This document shows, piece by piece, positions 1 through 12,601 of a stretch of DNA of 64,000 bases (its first letter is position 1; each line of letters begins with the position of its first letter). This stretch comes from Clitopilus passeckerianus (lineage: Eukaryota > Basidiomycota > Agaricomycetes > Agaricales > Entolomataceae). The notes below the pieces were generated by a model. The model worked only from the letters and a program-made list of their open reading frames with translations. It did no database searches and had not been told where the DNA came from. Where the stretch lies: NCBI GenBank assembly GCA_944990035.1, contig CALYLX010000112.1, positions 62,001-126,000 of the forward strand, written 5' to 3'. The position numbers and the translations under genes were made by a program.

Positions 1-343
1 ATGACTGGCGATGGTGGTGGTTGTGAACCAAGAGTAGTTGAGTGACGACTTCTTGTATGATTCAAAAAGAAGCCCCAGGCTCTCAGTTTGGCAAAGCTTA
101 GCTACGAAACCAAACGAGATCCGCTCAGCGTTGCTGCCTTATAACTGCCGCGCTTCGTCTTCCATACGTAAGTTTCGCGTATAATAGACCCTTATTCTTT
201 GAAAAAGGAGCAACAGGGCCCGCTCTGTCAATTGAACTTCCTAGTGCTTGATCAAAGTTTCATCGAGATTCGAACTCCCGAATTGGGACTCCCAGTATTT
301 GTCTCTGTTTACCCTCCGCGTTCTTCCTTCGCGTCCAGCAAGC
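1..343. other. Upstream region of ALG9, no gene seen
   Basis: No coding region is supported here. The stretch runs up to the first exon of the ALG9 gene and presumably holds its promoter and 5' leader. The window opens inside it, so a gene ending further left cannot be excluded. Confidence 0.4.
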
Positions 344-2758
344 ATGGCCTCTGGAGTGCAGAACATCCGACTCCGACGTCCGGAGACAAGTCCAGCGCCT
401 CCGAAGCAAGAAAGACACACGGGAATATTGCAAGATCAATTGAGAAGGTGAATTGTTCAGACGGAATGGCCTGGTGAGGCGAACTAACTTATCTAGGGCT
501 CAGCGCCGACCATGGACTCCAAGTTTCTCCGTGGCTTTCCGTATCTTTGTATTGGTCAGGTTCTGTGCCGCAATGTACTCAAACATTGATGACTGTGATG
601 AGGGTATGTCTAGAAATATTCACTATTAACCTTGCTCACGCTCACGGTAATTCAGTGTACAATTTTTGGGAACCTCTGCATTTCTTTGACCGAGGAACCG
701 GGTTTCAAACATGGGAAACATCACCACAGTACGCCATCCGAAGTTGGGCTTACATCCTCCTGCATCTTCTTCCAACGCGCATCGCATCCCACCTTGTCGG
801 CAGAGATGTCAAGGTCTGTATAAAATATTTAATTTCTTCCTCCGCAATATCTCAAGACTTGTGCAGAGAGCTTCCTTTTTCGCTGTCCGGATATTCCTGG
901 CTTTCATCTGTGCTTTCGCAGAGTCCAGGTTTTACAGAACTGTTGCAGTGAAGATTAATGAGAGAGTCGGCCGATATCTATTCTTCATGCTGCTATTTAG
1001 CGCTGGAATGTGGAATGCTTCTACGGGTAGGTTTCGTGCGGTTTCACTGTCTTGAGTTGCCCTGATTCATACACACAGCACTCCTGCCTTCGTCCTTTGC
1101 AATGTATACGACAATGTACGCCTTCTCATATGCGATGGAACTGCCAACGATTCGCAATGCCAGAAGAACATTCCTTGCAACGGTATCCTTTGCGACTGGT
1201 GCCATCGTTGGCTGGCCCTTCGCTTTAGCCTTAGCAATCCCTTTCGTTTTTGAGGAGCTTTTCCTGTTTGGTGCCGATCGAGTACCGCCTGAAGCTTATG
1301 CTAAATGGATCATCAAACGTTGGCAACGCCTCTTCTCAGCTGGTCTCATGGCATCCTTGATCTTCGTGAGCAACTATTCCTTTTGAACGTGCATTATGTT
1401 AATAAGCCTGCGAAAAGGTTCCAGTCGTTTTCATTGACAGTGCTGCATATGGCAAGTGGACTATTGTTCCTTGGAACATTGTCCGCTATAATATCTTTGG
1501 TGGCTCGGACCGTGGACCAGAACTGTATGGAACGTCACCCCCGTCCTACTATATTCTGAACTTGATTCTCAACTTCAATGTTCTGGTTCCATTGTCAACC
1601 TTCGCGCTTCCAGCCATGGCAGTGACCTATGTATTCGATAACAAACGGCTTGGTATCGTCAGATCAAGTGCGCACGAAAGTTCCCCTTTCACCGCTCTCG
1701 CTGTTCGCTTGGCGCCGTTCTACCTTTGGCTAGGAATTTTAACTCTCCAACCTCACAAGGAGGAGCGTTTTATGTTTCCCGCCTACCCATTGCTCTGTTT
1801 TAACGCTGCCGTAACCCTCTACCTCATTCGCGGATGGCAAGAGGTTGCATTTATCAAAGTGACCAAGTCGCCATACAAAGTAAGAGCGATAATCATAATC
1901 CCAGGTTATTTGTTCTGACTCCCGCTTTAGGCAGCTCAGACGAGCATATTCTCGCGGTTCACCTTGTCTGTCGTTGCCGCAGCGACTGTTATTTCGATTT
2001 CGAGAGGACTGGCACTATGGAACTACTACCATTCACCCATGTCGGTTGTCTTCAAACTTGAAAATGAAGAACTCCCACGCCTCCTCAATGTCACTGGCCT
2101 CCTTCCAGTCTACCCGCCAGGTACTCCGGAGGATGAAATTCCTCGAGTCGATTTGACACCGATTAAGAATTTCAACTTGAGGCTTTGTGTTAGCAAAGAA
2201 TGGCACCGGTTCCCTGGTAGCTACCTTGTCCCCGACGGAGTTCCTATACATTTCGTGAAGAGCGAGTTTAGCGGTTTACTGCCCGGTCACTTCAAGGACG
2301 TTCCCGCAACCGTAGATTTCCCATTGTCGAAGTTCTGGCCACGACTGGGAACAACATTGGTGCCCCAAGACCAGAACGATATGAACGAGGAGGAAGTCTC
2401 CAGATATGTATGTGTTCCCTTAATCACCGTGGTCAAATGTCTACTAAGTGCACGAGCATAACAGGTCCCTGTTGAATCATGCGATTACCTAGTAGATCTC
2501 GATCTTCCTCTTAACGCAAAATCGTCTGCATTGGAACCTCGCTACGCCGTGGATGAAGCTACCTGGGACCGCGTTTACTGCAAACCTTTCCTCGACGCTC
2601 AGCACTCCCGCCTTTTGACCAGAGCGTTCTGGGCTCCTGGTGCTGCCTGGCAGTCGAGTAATGAGTATGGTGACTACTGCCTTCTAAGGAACAGGGCACT
2701 TGTCTCTGGAAAGGAAGCCGAAGTAGCAGAGCGCGTGGCTAAAATTCTTGCCTCTTAA
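344..2758 (+). CDS. ALG9: Alpha-1,2-mannosyltransferase ALG9, multi-exon
   Basis: GT22-family mannosyltransferase of the ER membrane. The family adds alpha-1,2-mannose from dolichol-phosphate-mannose to the lipid-linked N-glycan precursor. After an N-terminal tail of about 40 residues the luminal loop signature reads FNFWEPLHFFDRGTGFQTWE-like (NFWEPLHF, GFQTWETSPQYAIRSWAY). Several hydrophobic segments follow, and then the family motif LQPHKEERFMFPAYPL at about 1749-1790. The C-terminal luminal part contains LTPIKNFNLRLCVSKEWHRF and ends VAERVAKILAS before TAA at 2756-2758. About eight short introns interrupt the gene. The start ATG at 344 opens a short hydrophilic tail that splices into RRPWTPSFSVAFRIFVL. 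ALG9 is preferred over ALG12 or PIG-B because of the FQTWE and HKEERF context. Confidence 0.9.
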
Positions 2759-2968
2759 CATCGGACAATGCATCCCTCTGATCATAATCTATTGCCATAG
2801 ACAACATGTATTAAAGACCATGTAGCCTCAAGCAGAATCTAGTTTGTGTCACACATACATAGGAGATGTCCCTCAGCACTGGCACCATTCGTTCTCAAGT
2901 ACAAATATTTGCACTGGTTGCGCTTGTTTCCCGCCTCGATCACGATCCGCCGCCAGTCACTAGTCACT

Positions 2969-4972
2969 ATGGACGAAGATCCAGAGGCTCGCCTTCGTCC
3001 GTCGACCTCAGCGCTATTGGCGCTGGATGGTCTGGCTATGCCCTCTCCGATCCAAGATTCTTTTTCACTCTTGAGCTCGTCCATATCGGGCGAGATCCCT
3101 ATCCTTTTGTCGCCTGAACTAGCTGATGTCCTACACAAGAACAATCTAAACATATCTGGAGGAGACTCCTGTACATACTCCCCGCCTTCAGAAGAGATCT
3201 GGCTGAGTAGGAGACTTGACTCTTCATTGACGTTTAATACCTTCGGGGTAGCGACTGAGACGACTCGAGACCTCACATCATCTTCAGGCCCAGGAGGCGA
3301 AGCTTCAGTCGAAACCGTTCCATTTCACACCATTCGTTCCACTACGATTTCCACGAGGCGAGACTTCTCTGAGAGCTTAGATCACCTACACCAGCAAAGC
3401 CAAAGAGAACAACCGTCATGTCCTGAACCGAGTGAAATTTGCAATTCAACTCCACACGCCCTTGGAAAGTCGAACAGTTGTAACTCCTGGGTTACATTTG
3501 AGTTTGAGGAATACACGAGTGCGGAGGCAAGAACTGGAACCGGATCCCCATTCATGGACGATGAGTTGGATGGCACATACGATCAATTAGTTCCTCTTGA
3601 ATCAAGCCCGCCGTCTCTGCGATATCGTTGTGCTAGTGCTTCTGGGCTTGTCGGATCGTCTGCTGCAATTAGACTGGGCGAAACTGCGAGCCCTTGCATG
3701 GAGCCTTCTAGCTCTCAATGTGCTCGCATATTCGCAATTCTACAAAGCTGCCGTTCACCTTCGTCGAGACGCAAATCAACTGTTGCAGCGGCGCTTGCTA
3801 CTCTCGAAGCGAGGTCCAACTCTGCGCCTTCCTCCCCAATTAGACCTTCCCACCTAGTCACGCAGGAGTCTCCCCGAGCATCACTTTCAAGTTCGCTACC
3901 GCCACACGTTCCGACACATCTTTCGAGGTTACTCAATTCCGCGGTGGAGCTTCTCATTGATCAGGAGGGCTTTCGAACAGTGCTGGCTCGGTTCCAGGTC
4001 CACGCCATCCAAGACCCCGACTTGACGCCCCCTCACAGAGAGGAGATGGCGGGTATGGTCCTCTTTAGACCGGTGCGGAGGCAGAAGTTTCCCTTCCACT
4101 ATGGTCCGATAGATCGTCCCCCCGTTTTACGCCGCCTTACTGTCGAGGAAGAGCCGGGTCGGGATTACCTTTGCCGTCAAGCTTCTTTGTGCTTGAAGTC
4201 AAATGGTGTCTACCTCGTTCGCGGCACCGAGAATTCTGCCTTGGTTGCGGCTGCGTCAGATAAACGGGAAGATGCCCAGGGTTCAGAAGCTAAGCTTCAT
4301 TGGCGTTTCGAATACTTAGTGAACGACCGTCCGGTCCGATCGTCAGGCAGAATATTGGATGGGGAAAAACTTTTGACGCCAATTTCCTTTGCCTGCTCTC
4401 CACTATTACTACATCCTATCCAAGGAAGGAGGATAGGCTTGGTGCATGTCATCAGGAAAGCCTTGGTACCGAATGTGGCGGCACGAGCTTTTCTGCCGCC
4501 AACGGGATTGCTGGCCTCCCCCTCTCCATCTGACAGAACGCCGACGCCACCCATTCTCGCCTCCTCCGACTATTCATCTCACCGTAGAGCGCAGTCATTC
4601 TGTTCCGCCGAACTCGACCAGAACCAGGGAAGTGTGGCCCTCAGGAATCACCATCCACCAAATAGACCCTTGAAGGAGGTTCCAAGCTCCAGGCGGGCGG
4701 CCGGACATCGAAGAGCATCCTCAGCAGGCGAGGAAGACCATCCAAAGAGTCTCCGACAAGAAGCTCGAGTACGGTCTCAGGAATCGCTGGGGAGATTTAT
4801 CATTCCACCAAATCAGTTGCCAAGTTTGATTGAATGCGGTGGTGCTAAGGATAATGTGAAAGCTAGCCCTACTCCTAGAGCAGCTGAACTTGGAATAACG
4901 CTTCAGCCACGACCTCTTTCCTACATGCCACTTTCTCCCCGACCACGTTTTCCTCAACAACATAGGAAATAG
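2969..4972 (+). CDS. Hypothetical serine/proline-rich protein, intronless
   Basis: A single open exon encodes 667 residues starting MDEDPEARLRPSTS. I chose the ATG at 2969 because the open frame upstream of it is unlike protein and overlaps the short gap after ALG9. The first ~330 residues and the last ~170 are low-complexity, rich in Ser, Pro and Arg. A denser core at residues ~330-530 (SRLLNSAVELLIDQEGFR, FHYGPIDRPPVLRRLT, WRFEYLVNDRPVRSSGRI) looks folded. I recognise no named domain and assign no function. The pattern of a folded core in disordered arms is common for fungal regulatory or scaffold proteins, but that is only inference. Confidence 0.75.
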   Translation: MDEDPEARLRPSTSALLALDGLAMPSPIQDSFSLLSSSISGEIPILLSPELADVLHKNNLNISGGDSCTYSPPSEEIWLSRRLDSSLTFNTFGVATETTRDLTSSSGPGGEASVETVPFHTIRSTTISTRRDFSESLDHLHQQSQREQPSCPEPSEICNSTPHALGKSNSCNSWVTFEFEEYTSAEARTGTGSPFMDDELDGTYDQLVPLESSPPSLRYRCASASGLVGSSAAIRLGETASPCMEPSSSQCARIFAILQSCRSPSSRRKSTVAAALATLEARSNSAPSSPIRPSHLVTQESPRASLSSSLPPHVPTHLSRLLNSAVELLIDQEGFRTVLARFQVHAIQDPDLTPPHREEMAGMVLFRPVRRQKFPFHYGPIDRPPVLRRLTVEEEPGRDYLCRQASLCLKSNGVYLVRGTENSALVAAASDKREDAQGSEAKLHWRFEYLVNDRPVRSSGRILDGEKLLTPISFACSPLLLHPIQGRRIGLVHVIRKALVPNVAARAFLPPTGLLASPSPSDRTPTPPILASSDYSSHRRAQSFCSAELDQNQGSVALRNHHPPNRPLKEVPSSRRAAGHRRASSAGEEDHPKSLRQEARVRSQESLGRFIIPPNQLPSLIECGGAKDNVKASPTPRAAELGITLQPRPLSYMPLSPRPRFPQQHRK

Positions 4973-5086
4973 CTAGACGGGTTCGGACATATAATCTATC
5001 GAACCATATTGTTATTGCATTTGACATGGGTTTTATAATTACAACATAGCAAGGTTTCGCGAAAGAATTCGGTCCCGAAGACAGTA

Positions 5087-5566
<480 letters not shown>

Positions 5567-5750
5567 GACTTAAAATAAAAGTTGTGGGGCCGTAAAGTAA
5601 CTGCGCTCGGTTGCGGTGAGGACGGTGGTGACGGTCAACTCCAAAGAGGCGTTGGCTGCCAATTGGCTCTGTGCGCGCCTGCACGTGACCTACAATTCAT
5701 CAAGATTCGGTTAATTGCCCTCCACGTTCTCACTACTGACCACGACCACC

Positions 5751-6461
5751 ATGTCCATAACACACATAACATCGCTTTCACAGCTAGATGGGATCCTCTC
5801 CAAGTCTAAAGACAAGCTATCTGTAAGTACAAGGTTGATTAGCCAATTCCTGCTGATGTTGAGTATTCCGCCGCAGGTTATTGACTTCCATGCAACTTGG
5901 TTATTCCATTCCTTGTTTGGGTAAACCACTAATCTCAAGATTGCTTATATTAGGTGTGGCCCTTGTCATGCAATTGCGCCCACATTTGAGAGCCTTTCCA
6001 AGGAATACAAGAGCGTTAACTTCTTGAAGTGTGATGTGGACGCTGCGAAGGACGTTGCGGGACGCTACTCAGTATCCGCAATGTCAGCTTGTCCCTATCT
6101 CGGTCAGCAAATTTCTGACTTTCTGTAGGCCGACCTTCATTTTCCTCAAGGGGTCCACAAAAGTAGATCAAGTACGAGGAGCTAACAAGGCGTATGTGAT
6201 CCTCCCAGTTTCGTGTTAACAGGTTGTTAACCCATCTGCAGCGCCCTTGAGCAGGCACTTCGCAAACACTCTGCATCTGCTTCTGGTGGTGTCTTCACAG
6301 GGAAAGGTCACACTCTCGGAGGTGGACCGGCAACTGTGGATAAAATGGACGTCCAGAATGCTGCCAACCAGGCCTCAGCAGCGGTCGGCAATCTTGATCC
6401 CCAGGTCAAGGTCCTCTTGGGTTTACTGGGCGCATATCTGGTCTTTTGGTGGCTCAGCTAA
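5751..6461 (+). CDS. Thioredoxin-domain protein with C-terminal membrane anchor
   Basis: A thioredoxin fold with the complete redox motif WCGPC, whose Trp codon is split by an intron (TG|G TGT GGC CCT TGT). The cis-proline region is MPTFIFLKG. The spliced protein begins MSITHITSLSQLDGILS and runs through ATWCGPCHAIAPTFESLSKE and NFLKCDVDAAKDVAGRYSVS. After the ~105-residue domain comes a Gly/Ala-rich linker (HSASASGGVFTGKGHTLGGG), then NQASAAVGNLDPQVKVLLGL, and the end GAYLVFWWLS. That last ~17-residue hydrophobic stretch before the stop suggests a tail anchor, with the redox domain in the cytosol. Small cytosolic thioredoxins lack this tail. Four introns are inferred. The ER, mitochondrial outer membrane or peroxisome are all possible locations. 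Confidence 0.85.
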
Positions 6462-6608
6462 AGTCTCCTGTGTACCCATATTTCATTTGTCTATCTAGGA
6501 ACAGTTCTGTCCGTGATGATGACGTCTCACGACATTGCTGTGCGAAGTCCATGCCACGGCAATACAGCCGATGTTCTCCGAGATGATTTAAGATGTCAAA
6601 AAAGCTCC

Positions 6609-7590
6609 TTACCAGCCCATTCTCATCCAAGCTTGCCGGGCGGCCTCCTCCTTTGCTATCTTCTGACTTTTTCCAACCCCACGACCCTGTTCGACGCCGT
6701 TCACTGTCTCCAAAAGTCAGAGAAGCAGTGCGAGACACCTTGTTCATACTCACTGAAGCATCGCACGGTCCAAGTGGGCAAATGAGAGGGGCCGACTTGC
6801 TCTCCGGAATACTGAACGGAAATTGCCTTTTGAGCAGCCGTCTGGTTAACAAGGGCAAGCGTAATATGGGCACTTGAGAGGCCTGGAGGTGCGCCAGAAT
6901 GACCAGGAGGCGCATACTGGGGTGGTGGGGGATGGCCAGAAGGGAGCGGCGGCGGAATGGCGGTAGGGGGAGGTGGTGTGGGGAAGCCATGGTTACTGAA
7001 CTAGCGGAACCTTCTGAACGTTCGTCCCCAAATGCGGGTACAGGAGTATCGTCTTCAGGATCAATGAGGCGGGAAATCCATCCTTGTATAACCTTTATTC
7101 CGGCTCGAATATGTAAGGCACCGATATAGGTATTAAAGAAACGGCGCATTTCCTGAAAGGGAACCTAGTTAGTAGGGTTCAAGCCTCTAAGCGATCTAAT
7201 ATACTCCTGGGGACTCCACTAGCTCTTTCTCGTTGGGAAGATACCGATATTTGTCCTTTAGTCCGTAGGCGTTTACCCACATTAGGATGTTGTCGTCCGA
7301 GAGGCTTTGTGCAGTGTGACCCTGTATTATTGGACTTTACATCAACATTCTGATACCGCAAGCGAGGGATTACTTACTGCGATTTCCGTTGCCGAGAGCA
7401 TGGGCCGTTTGGAATAGAAGTGATTCGTCACGACTAAATCAAGAATCTTGCCGCCAATCTCAGCCAGTCGATCTGTATCGCCATATTCAATGTTGGGTTG
7501 TTGCGACTGTTTGATTGATTTGTGCGTGAAGACATCAAGAAAGAGATCGAAGTCGCCTTCGATTTTGGGCAAAGGCGGCAAATCTGCCAT
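6609..7590 (-). CDS. Degenerate RNase III-like domain plus dsRNA-binding domain
   Basis: The spliced protein starts MADLPPLPKIEGDFDLFLDV and continues FTHKSI, an RNase III-like opening. It then has GDTDRLAEIGGKILDLVVTN, where active enzymes carry NERLEFLGD, and RRFFNTYIGALHIRAGI, where active enzymes carry the second acidic pair. The catalytic acidic residues are therefore missing or changed. A Pro-rich linker (FPTPPPPTAIPPPLPSGHPP) leads into a double-stranded RNA binding domain: ALVNQTAAQKAI, TWTVRCFMNGVEQGRGVGKS and QKIAKEEAARQAWMRMGW, then TAA at 6609-6611. Three introns are inferred. The one near 6990-7040 would be only about 41 bases, so a frameshift there is an alternative. The RNase III-fold mitoribosomal protein mL44 is a possible relative, but no mitochondrial presequence is seen. 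Confidence 0.75.
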
Positions 7591-7840
7591 CGCGGAAAAG
7601 TTGGCGTTATCTATGTCCTCGTGGTAGAAGAACAAGAGACGATAGACGCCGGCGAATCTTGCTTTCCTGTGGTCATTCGTTTGCTCAAGAACTGGATGAT
7701 GTTGAGCGAATTCGATCACGTGATTCGAGGTAAACTGAAAGGGTCCTCTTTGGGAACTCTGCACAAACTCTCAACGTTGCAAGGACACCAGTTAACATCG
7801 TCTGCAGACCGCTTTCTATCGAGCTTTACAGCATCTGAAA

Positions 7841-10800
7841 ATGTCGACTGTAAAGGCGAAAGCGCCTTCTGAACCACCACCGCTAATACCAGAAAAGTAT
7901 CTGGATGTACCGTCACAGCGCCTCTACTACCTTAGCCTTGGACTATTGTGTCAGGTAAGGATCTCTGTGTTCGCTCAATGTTTGCATCTCATAAGTTTCT
8001 CAGGCAATCAAACTCGTCGACTTTCTTTCATACATCATCTCTGGCGACGGCACTCTCAGCCCATGCAGGAAATGGTTGTTTGTCGACTTCGCGTATATTG
8101 CGCTGTTATCCCAGCTTCGTATCCCCAAACTTTCTTATAGCAGAGCCATGGTTCTTCTCCAGATAGCAAGTCTGTGGTTCTGCGATGCTGTTATGTTTGG
8201 TGGAATAAGCCTCAACCTGCCTCTTCCATTCAATACGGGTTTAGGTACTTCGTTGTAAACACCATCTGGTTTCTTTACTGAACGCGTCTTTAGGAGCCGA
8301 TGGAATCTCATCTACGCCGGAATCGTTCCGCTTGCTGGAATACCTCGCGCCTTTGACGCTGGGCCTGATTTCATACTCAGGTGCCTATGGAGACGAACAT
8401 TTACTTGGTCAACATACGGTTCGAATGTCCCCCATCAGTACCGCGCAGCTTAACCCCCAAGGAGAGACTTTCTGCCTCGCGTCCTCATCTGACTACGTGC
8501 TTGTACCAGTTTTGCTCAACAATACCGACATTGGTGGGCTCACGTACAGCCTTACTCCACTCGGAAGGGATCCTCGCAGCCAACAAAAAGTTGATGTAGT
8601 GGAGTTGACGCACCGAGATTTGAAAGCCATACAACAGGCCCGGGTGGCTAAGCTTCAGCTCGTGCAGACAAACGCCAATTTCCACGACCGTGATGACTAT
8701 GACGAGTACGATGATGATGAGCCTGTAGCCGACAAGCAGAATCCACTGCAGAAAACACAAGAAATCGTTTACATCAAACTCTCGAAACCGGGTGTGCTTC
8801 ACCTACAGAAGATACACGACTCTTCCAACAACGAAGCTCGGCTCGGTCTTCCCTCCGTCCTCACGGTCGCTCCATGTCCAACCGCAGAGTTCACGGAGGA
8901 TGAACTATCCAAACACGATGTTCGTTGCTCCGGCTCGTCACCAGACCTGGAGATGAAAATCAGGGTCTATGGTGTACCTCCGTTGAGTTTGCGATGGCTC
9001 AAGAGGATAAATGGAAAACTGGAGAATCTATTGGTAGAGGGCATCGAAGGGAACCACGAAGAAGACGCATCAGCGACGTCCATGGATCAAGAGCTGCAAG
9101 TTTCGAAGCGGGGCCCACAGGAGATGATTCTTCCACTCAGGGTCTCAGTCGAGACACCTGGGACATATTTCTACGCCCTCGACGAAATCATGGATAGCTT
9201 AGGCAACATCGTTCGTGTCGGTGCAGAGACCCTCCATCGGCATTCCTCACATAGAACCCAGACGAAGACTTCACGATCACTGGCAGTCTTGAAAAGGCCT
9301 ACCATCTCTTTCCAGGGATGTCGCCCAGGATCTCCCATGCCCTTGCTCATCGGGTCAGAAAAATCTTTGCCTATGGCTATTGAGGATGGTGACGATCACG
9401 ATGCTTCTTGGGAAGTACAGGTGCAATACAACCCACCTGCGGACAAGGTCAACAAACGGAACAAGTCCTGGAAGAAGACTTTGAAGAGCCAAGGGACGCG
9501 ACGGGATATGAACATCCGTGCAAGCTCCCCGGGGGACTACACTATCACTGGTTTCAAAGGGAAGGTATGTTTTGCACTGGTTCTGGTGTCCGGATCCTCT
9601 GAAAGATTCTTCTCATTTAGTACTGCACTGGGGACGTTCTGGCTCCGGAAACATGTAAAGTTGTAGAGAAGCCTCTACCTACTGCAGAAATACAGTGGAA
9701 ACGCATACATGAATGGTGAGATTGGTTCTACAGTGTTCCGATGGATCGAGGATTACTGAGACCTTTACTTCAAGCTCGGGTGACACGGGTGTCTCTGCAT
9801 CGCTTATTCTACGCGGAACGCCTCCTTTTGAAGTGCTTTATACGAGCCAAAAGGATAATGAACCTCCACGTCAACTATCAAAGAGGTTCACGTCGTCGCG
9901 AGGAGAGATTACGATCCAGCCTGAACGTAGTGGCCATTACGTCTTTACTTTCACTCATTTGAGTGATCAACACTACAAGAAGATTGAATTGGCTGGGCCG
10001 AGCATCGACCAAGTCATACATCCTCTGGCTAGTGCCGACTTTGTTGCGAGCCATGGAGGGAAGAACAGGAAGATCAGCACCTGTCAGGGAGATACTGTAC
10101 CTGTCGAAGCCGAGCTGAAGGTGGGATTGGGGGTTTAAAATATTAACATTTTGGCTAACAACGGTCTTAACGCAGGGCACTGGTCCTTGGAACCTCGAGC
10201 TCCAGGTCGTCGGCCCTCACAGCTCTAAAAACATTATTATCGAAGATATTACTTCTTCCAGGAAGACTTTGGACATCCCTATTCCCCAGCTCTCCGCTGC
10301 TGACAATGAATCCTTTGAGATCAATCTTGGTGAGTTCTTCACCCACTCTGTCGTCCCCTGATATCTGAAAGGTTCCTTCTTTCAGTAAGCGTGGAAGACA
10401 CCTATAAATGCAAGCGTCCGATTACAACACCCGGTATTCATGTGAATGTGCGGGGTGTTAGAGTGAGTGATTCGCCCGTTGCTTAAGCATGGATATTAAT
10501 AAAATTATGCAGCCCACAGCCAAGTTCTATGGTCATCAGAATCAACGTCATGCGACTCTTTTGGAGGGTGAATCCGCGTCACTTCCTCTACGCTTGACTG
10601 GAGACGGAGTCAGTTAGCATGATTTCTTGGACCTATCCTTTCTGACGTACATATATTCAGCCCTGGCGTGTCAAATATCGCCACGTCAACTCTGATAAAG
10701 TCTTTTCAAGGAAGCTAAACAGTGTCAATGACCACCTCACTGTGACTGAAAGGGGTACCTACCAGCTACTGGAAGTAGGTGGAAAGCCACTTTATCTCCT

Positions 10801-12373
10801 CTGTTGCTCAACAGAGTTACTTTGCAGGTTTCAGATTCTCTGTGCCCGGGTTCAGTTATAACAGATGCTTCTGCCTATGAAGTGGAATGGATTGCAAGAC
10901 CATGGGCACAGCTTTCTTCACACACCAAGTCAACATTTGAGGAATTCAACAGCTCTCACATTCTCCCTTCTGTTTGTGAAGGAACACCCGACCATGTTGA
11001 TCTAGAGCTGAAAGGTGAGCCGTTCGCCGATGAATGCCTTGACGTGGAGTTAACTAGAGTAGGCCGACCTCCATTCCAGATTATGTACAACATCGCCCAG
11101 GATAACAACGCCGGTGGTACAAAGCTCATTGATCAGCCCGTTTTCAATAGCATACAGCCACGCACTCGCTTCCAGCTACGAACGTCACAGCCAGGGCGGG
11201 TTTATTACGAGGTCAAGCAAATAGGAGACGCCAATTATCCGCTTGCACAACACAAGAATATGATCATCCCTCGTTCCGAGAGGCTACTCTTCGAACAAAC
11301 AGTTCATATGCGCCCTTCTGCGAGGTTCAAGAATCGCAATCGCCTCTCCTACTGTTTAAACGATGCTTTCGCTCCCCTGGACATATACTCATCAGACGGA
11401 ACGGTCACACTTGAAGGCGCACCTCCATTCAAAGTCAAATTGTCCATCAAGAGCCTGGTCACCAGTCATGTGGAGTTCATCAACATCGAGGTTCCCGATT
11501 ATACTTGGAGAATCGATCTACCAGAATACCGTTTTGGATCCATTGGGCCACACCACATCACCATTCTGTCCATCCAGGATTCATCGTATTGCACACCTGC
11601 CACTCTTGATCCTGCCACCAGCTCAATCTGGGTGGATGTTGCAGAGACTGCTGCTATCATACCATTCGATAGCCGCTCAGACTACTGTGTTGGCGATATC
11701 ACCCAGTTCCAGCTTGAGGGCAATCCACCGTGGAATATCGGGTACACAGTTCAGCTCCTTCCATTTCTTACATTACTGAGAGTTTTCGATGTAGATACCG
11801 CATTAACGGGAAATCGTATACTCAGGAAGCCAAAATTTCACCATTTTCGCTCCTGCAGCAACAACCTGGTGAATTCACCATCACAAGCATTTCTCATCAG
11901 CAGAAGTCCTGCAAGGCGACTGTTACCGACTTGCGCTTCAACGTTCGACCTCTTCCCTCGGCTCAAGTGGGCCATGGAAAGAGGGTATATCAAGATATCC
12001 ATGAAGGTGAGGAATTTTGGAAGCATTTCATGTCAGCACAATGTAACGGTGTCAACAGGCGACCAAGCCGAGATATTGTTCACTTTGATTGGAGAACCTC
12101 CCTTCACTTTCACGTACCAGAGGTCTGAGCCTAGCCCAAAGAAAGGCGGCAAACCTGGTAAAGTACTGGAAACGCATACCGTATCTGGCATCAAGAATCA
12201 TGAATATTCGATATTCTCCGCCCTGGAAGGTACAGCTCATTTTTCGTGCATTTTCCGAGCTTGAAGCTAATACCATTCTTTCTTCAGGCACATGGACAGT
12301 CACTTCCATCTCGGATAAATACTGTCGTTATCCTCCATCTCACACGGAGTTGGAGACCGATAAGCAAAGATAA
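7841..12373 (+). CDS. POM152: Nuclear pore membrane glycoprotein POM152
   Basis: Transmembrane nucleoporin that lines the perinuclear-space side of the pore ring. The N-terminus begins MSTVKAKAPSEPPPLIPEKY and contains membrane-spanning segments around LVDFLSYIISGDGTLSPCRK, WLFVDFAYIALLSQLRIPKL and VLLQIASLWFCDAVMFGG. The rest is a long series of Ig-like beta repeats, each recognisable from a CxG.PP[FL] core, for example VRCSGSSPDLEMKIRVYGVP, SVCEGTPDHVDLELKG, VTLEGAPPFKVKLSI and FTLIGEPPFTFTYQR. At least ten introns interrupt the gene, many in the 9.5-10.8 kb part. The last exon reads TWTVTSISDKYCRYPPSHTE and ends LETDKQR, then TAA at 12371-12373. Order and repeat type match the family throughout. 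Confidence 0.92.
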
Positions 12374-12601
12374 ATGCGATAATCACCGCTACACGCTGTA
12401 AAAAAGTAGAATGCAGTTCCTAATACCCGCATACAATGTACTCATGATCACACCATCGAGGCTAATAATCACAAATCTCCATGATTCGATTTGGAATGGG
12501 ATAAATTTCGCCTGGAATGAAAATTCTTTGGATTGTCATTTTCCTCGTAAAGTTTTAAACTACAGATCTATTTATGCTTTAAATGAACAGGAGTTGTGTA
12601 T

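Noticed and set aside
258..290. TTCGAA-type motif resembling a tRNA T-arm on the minus strand
   Set aside because: No matching acceptor stem, D-arm or A-box lies at the right distance, so it is not a tRNA.
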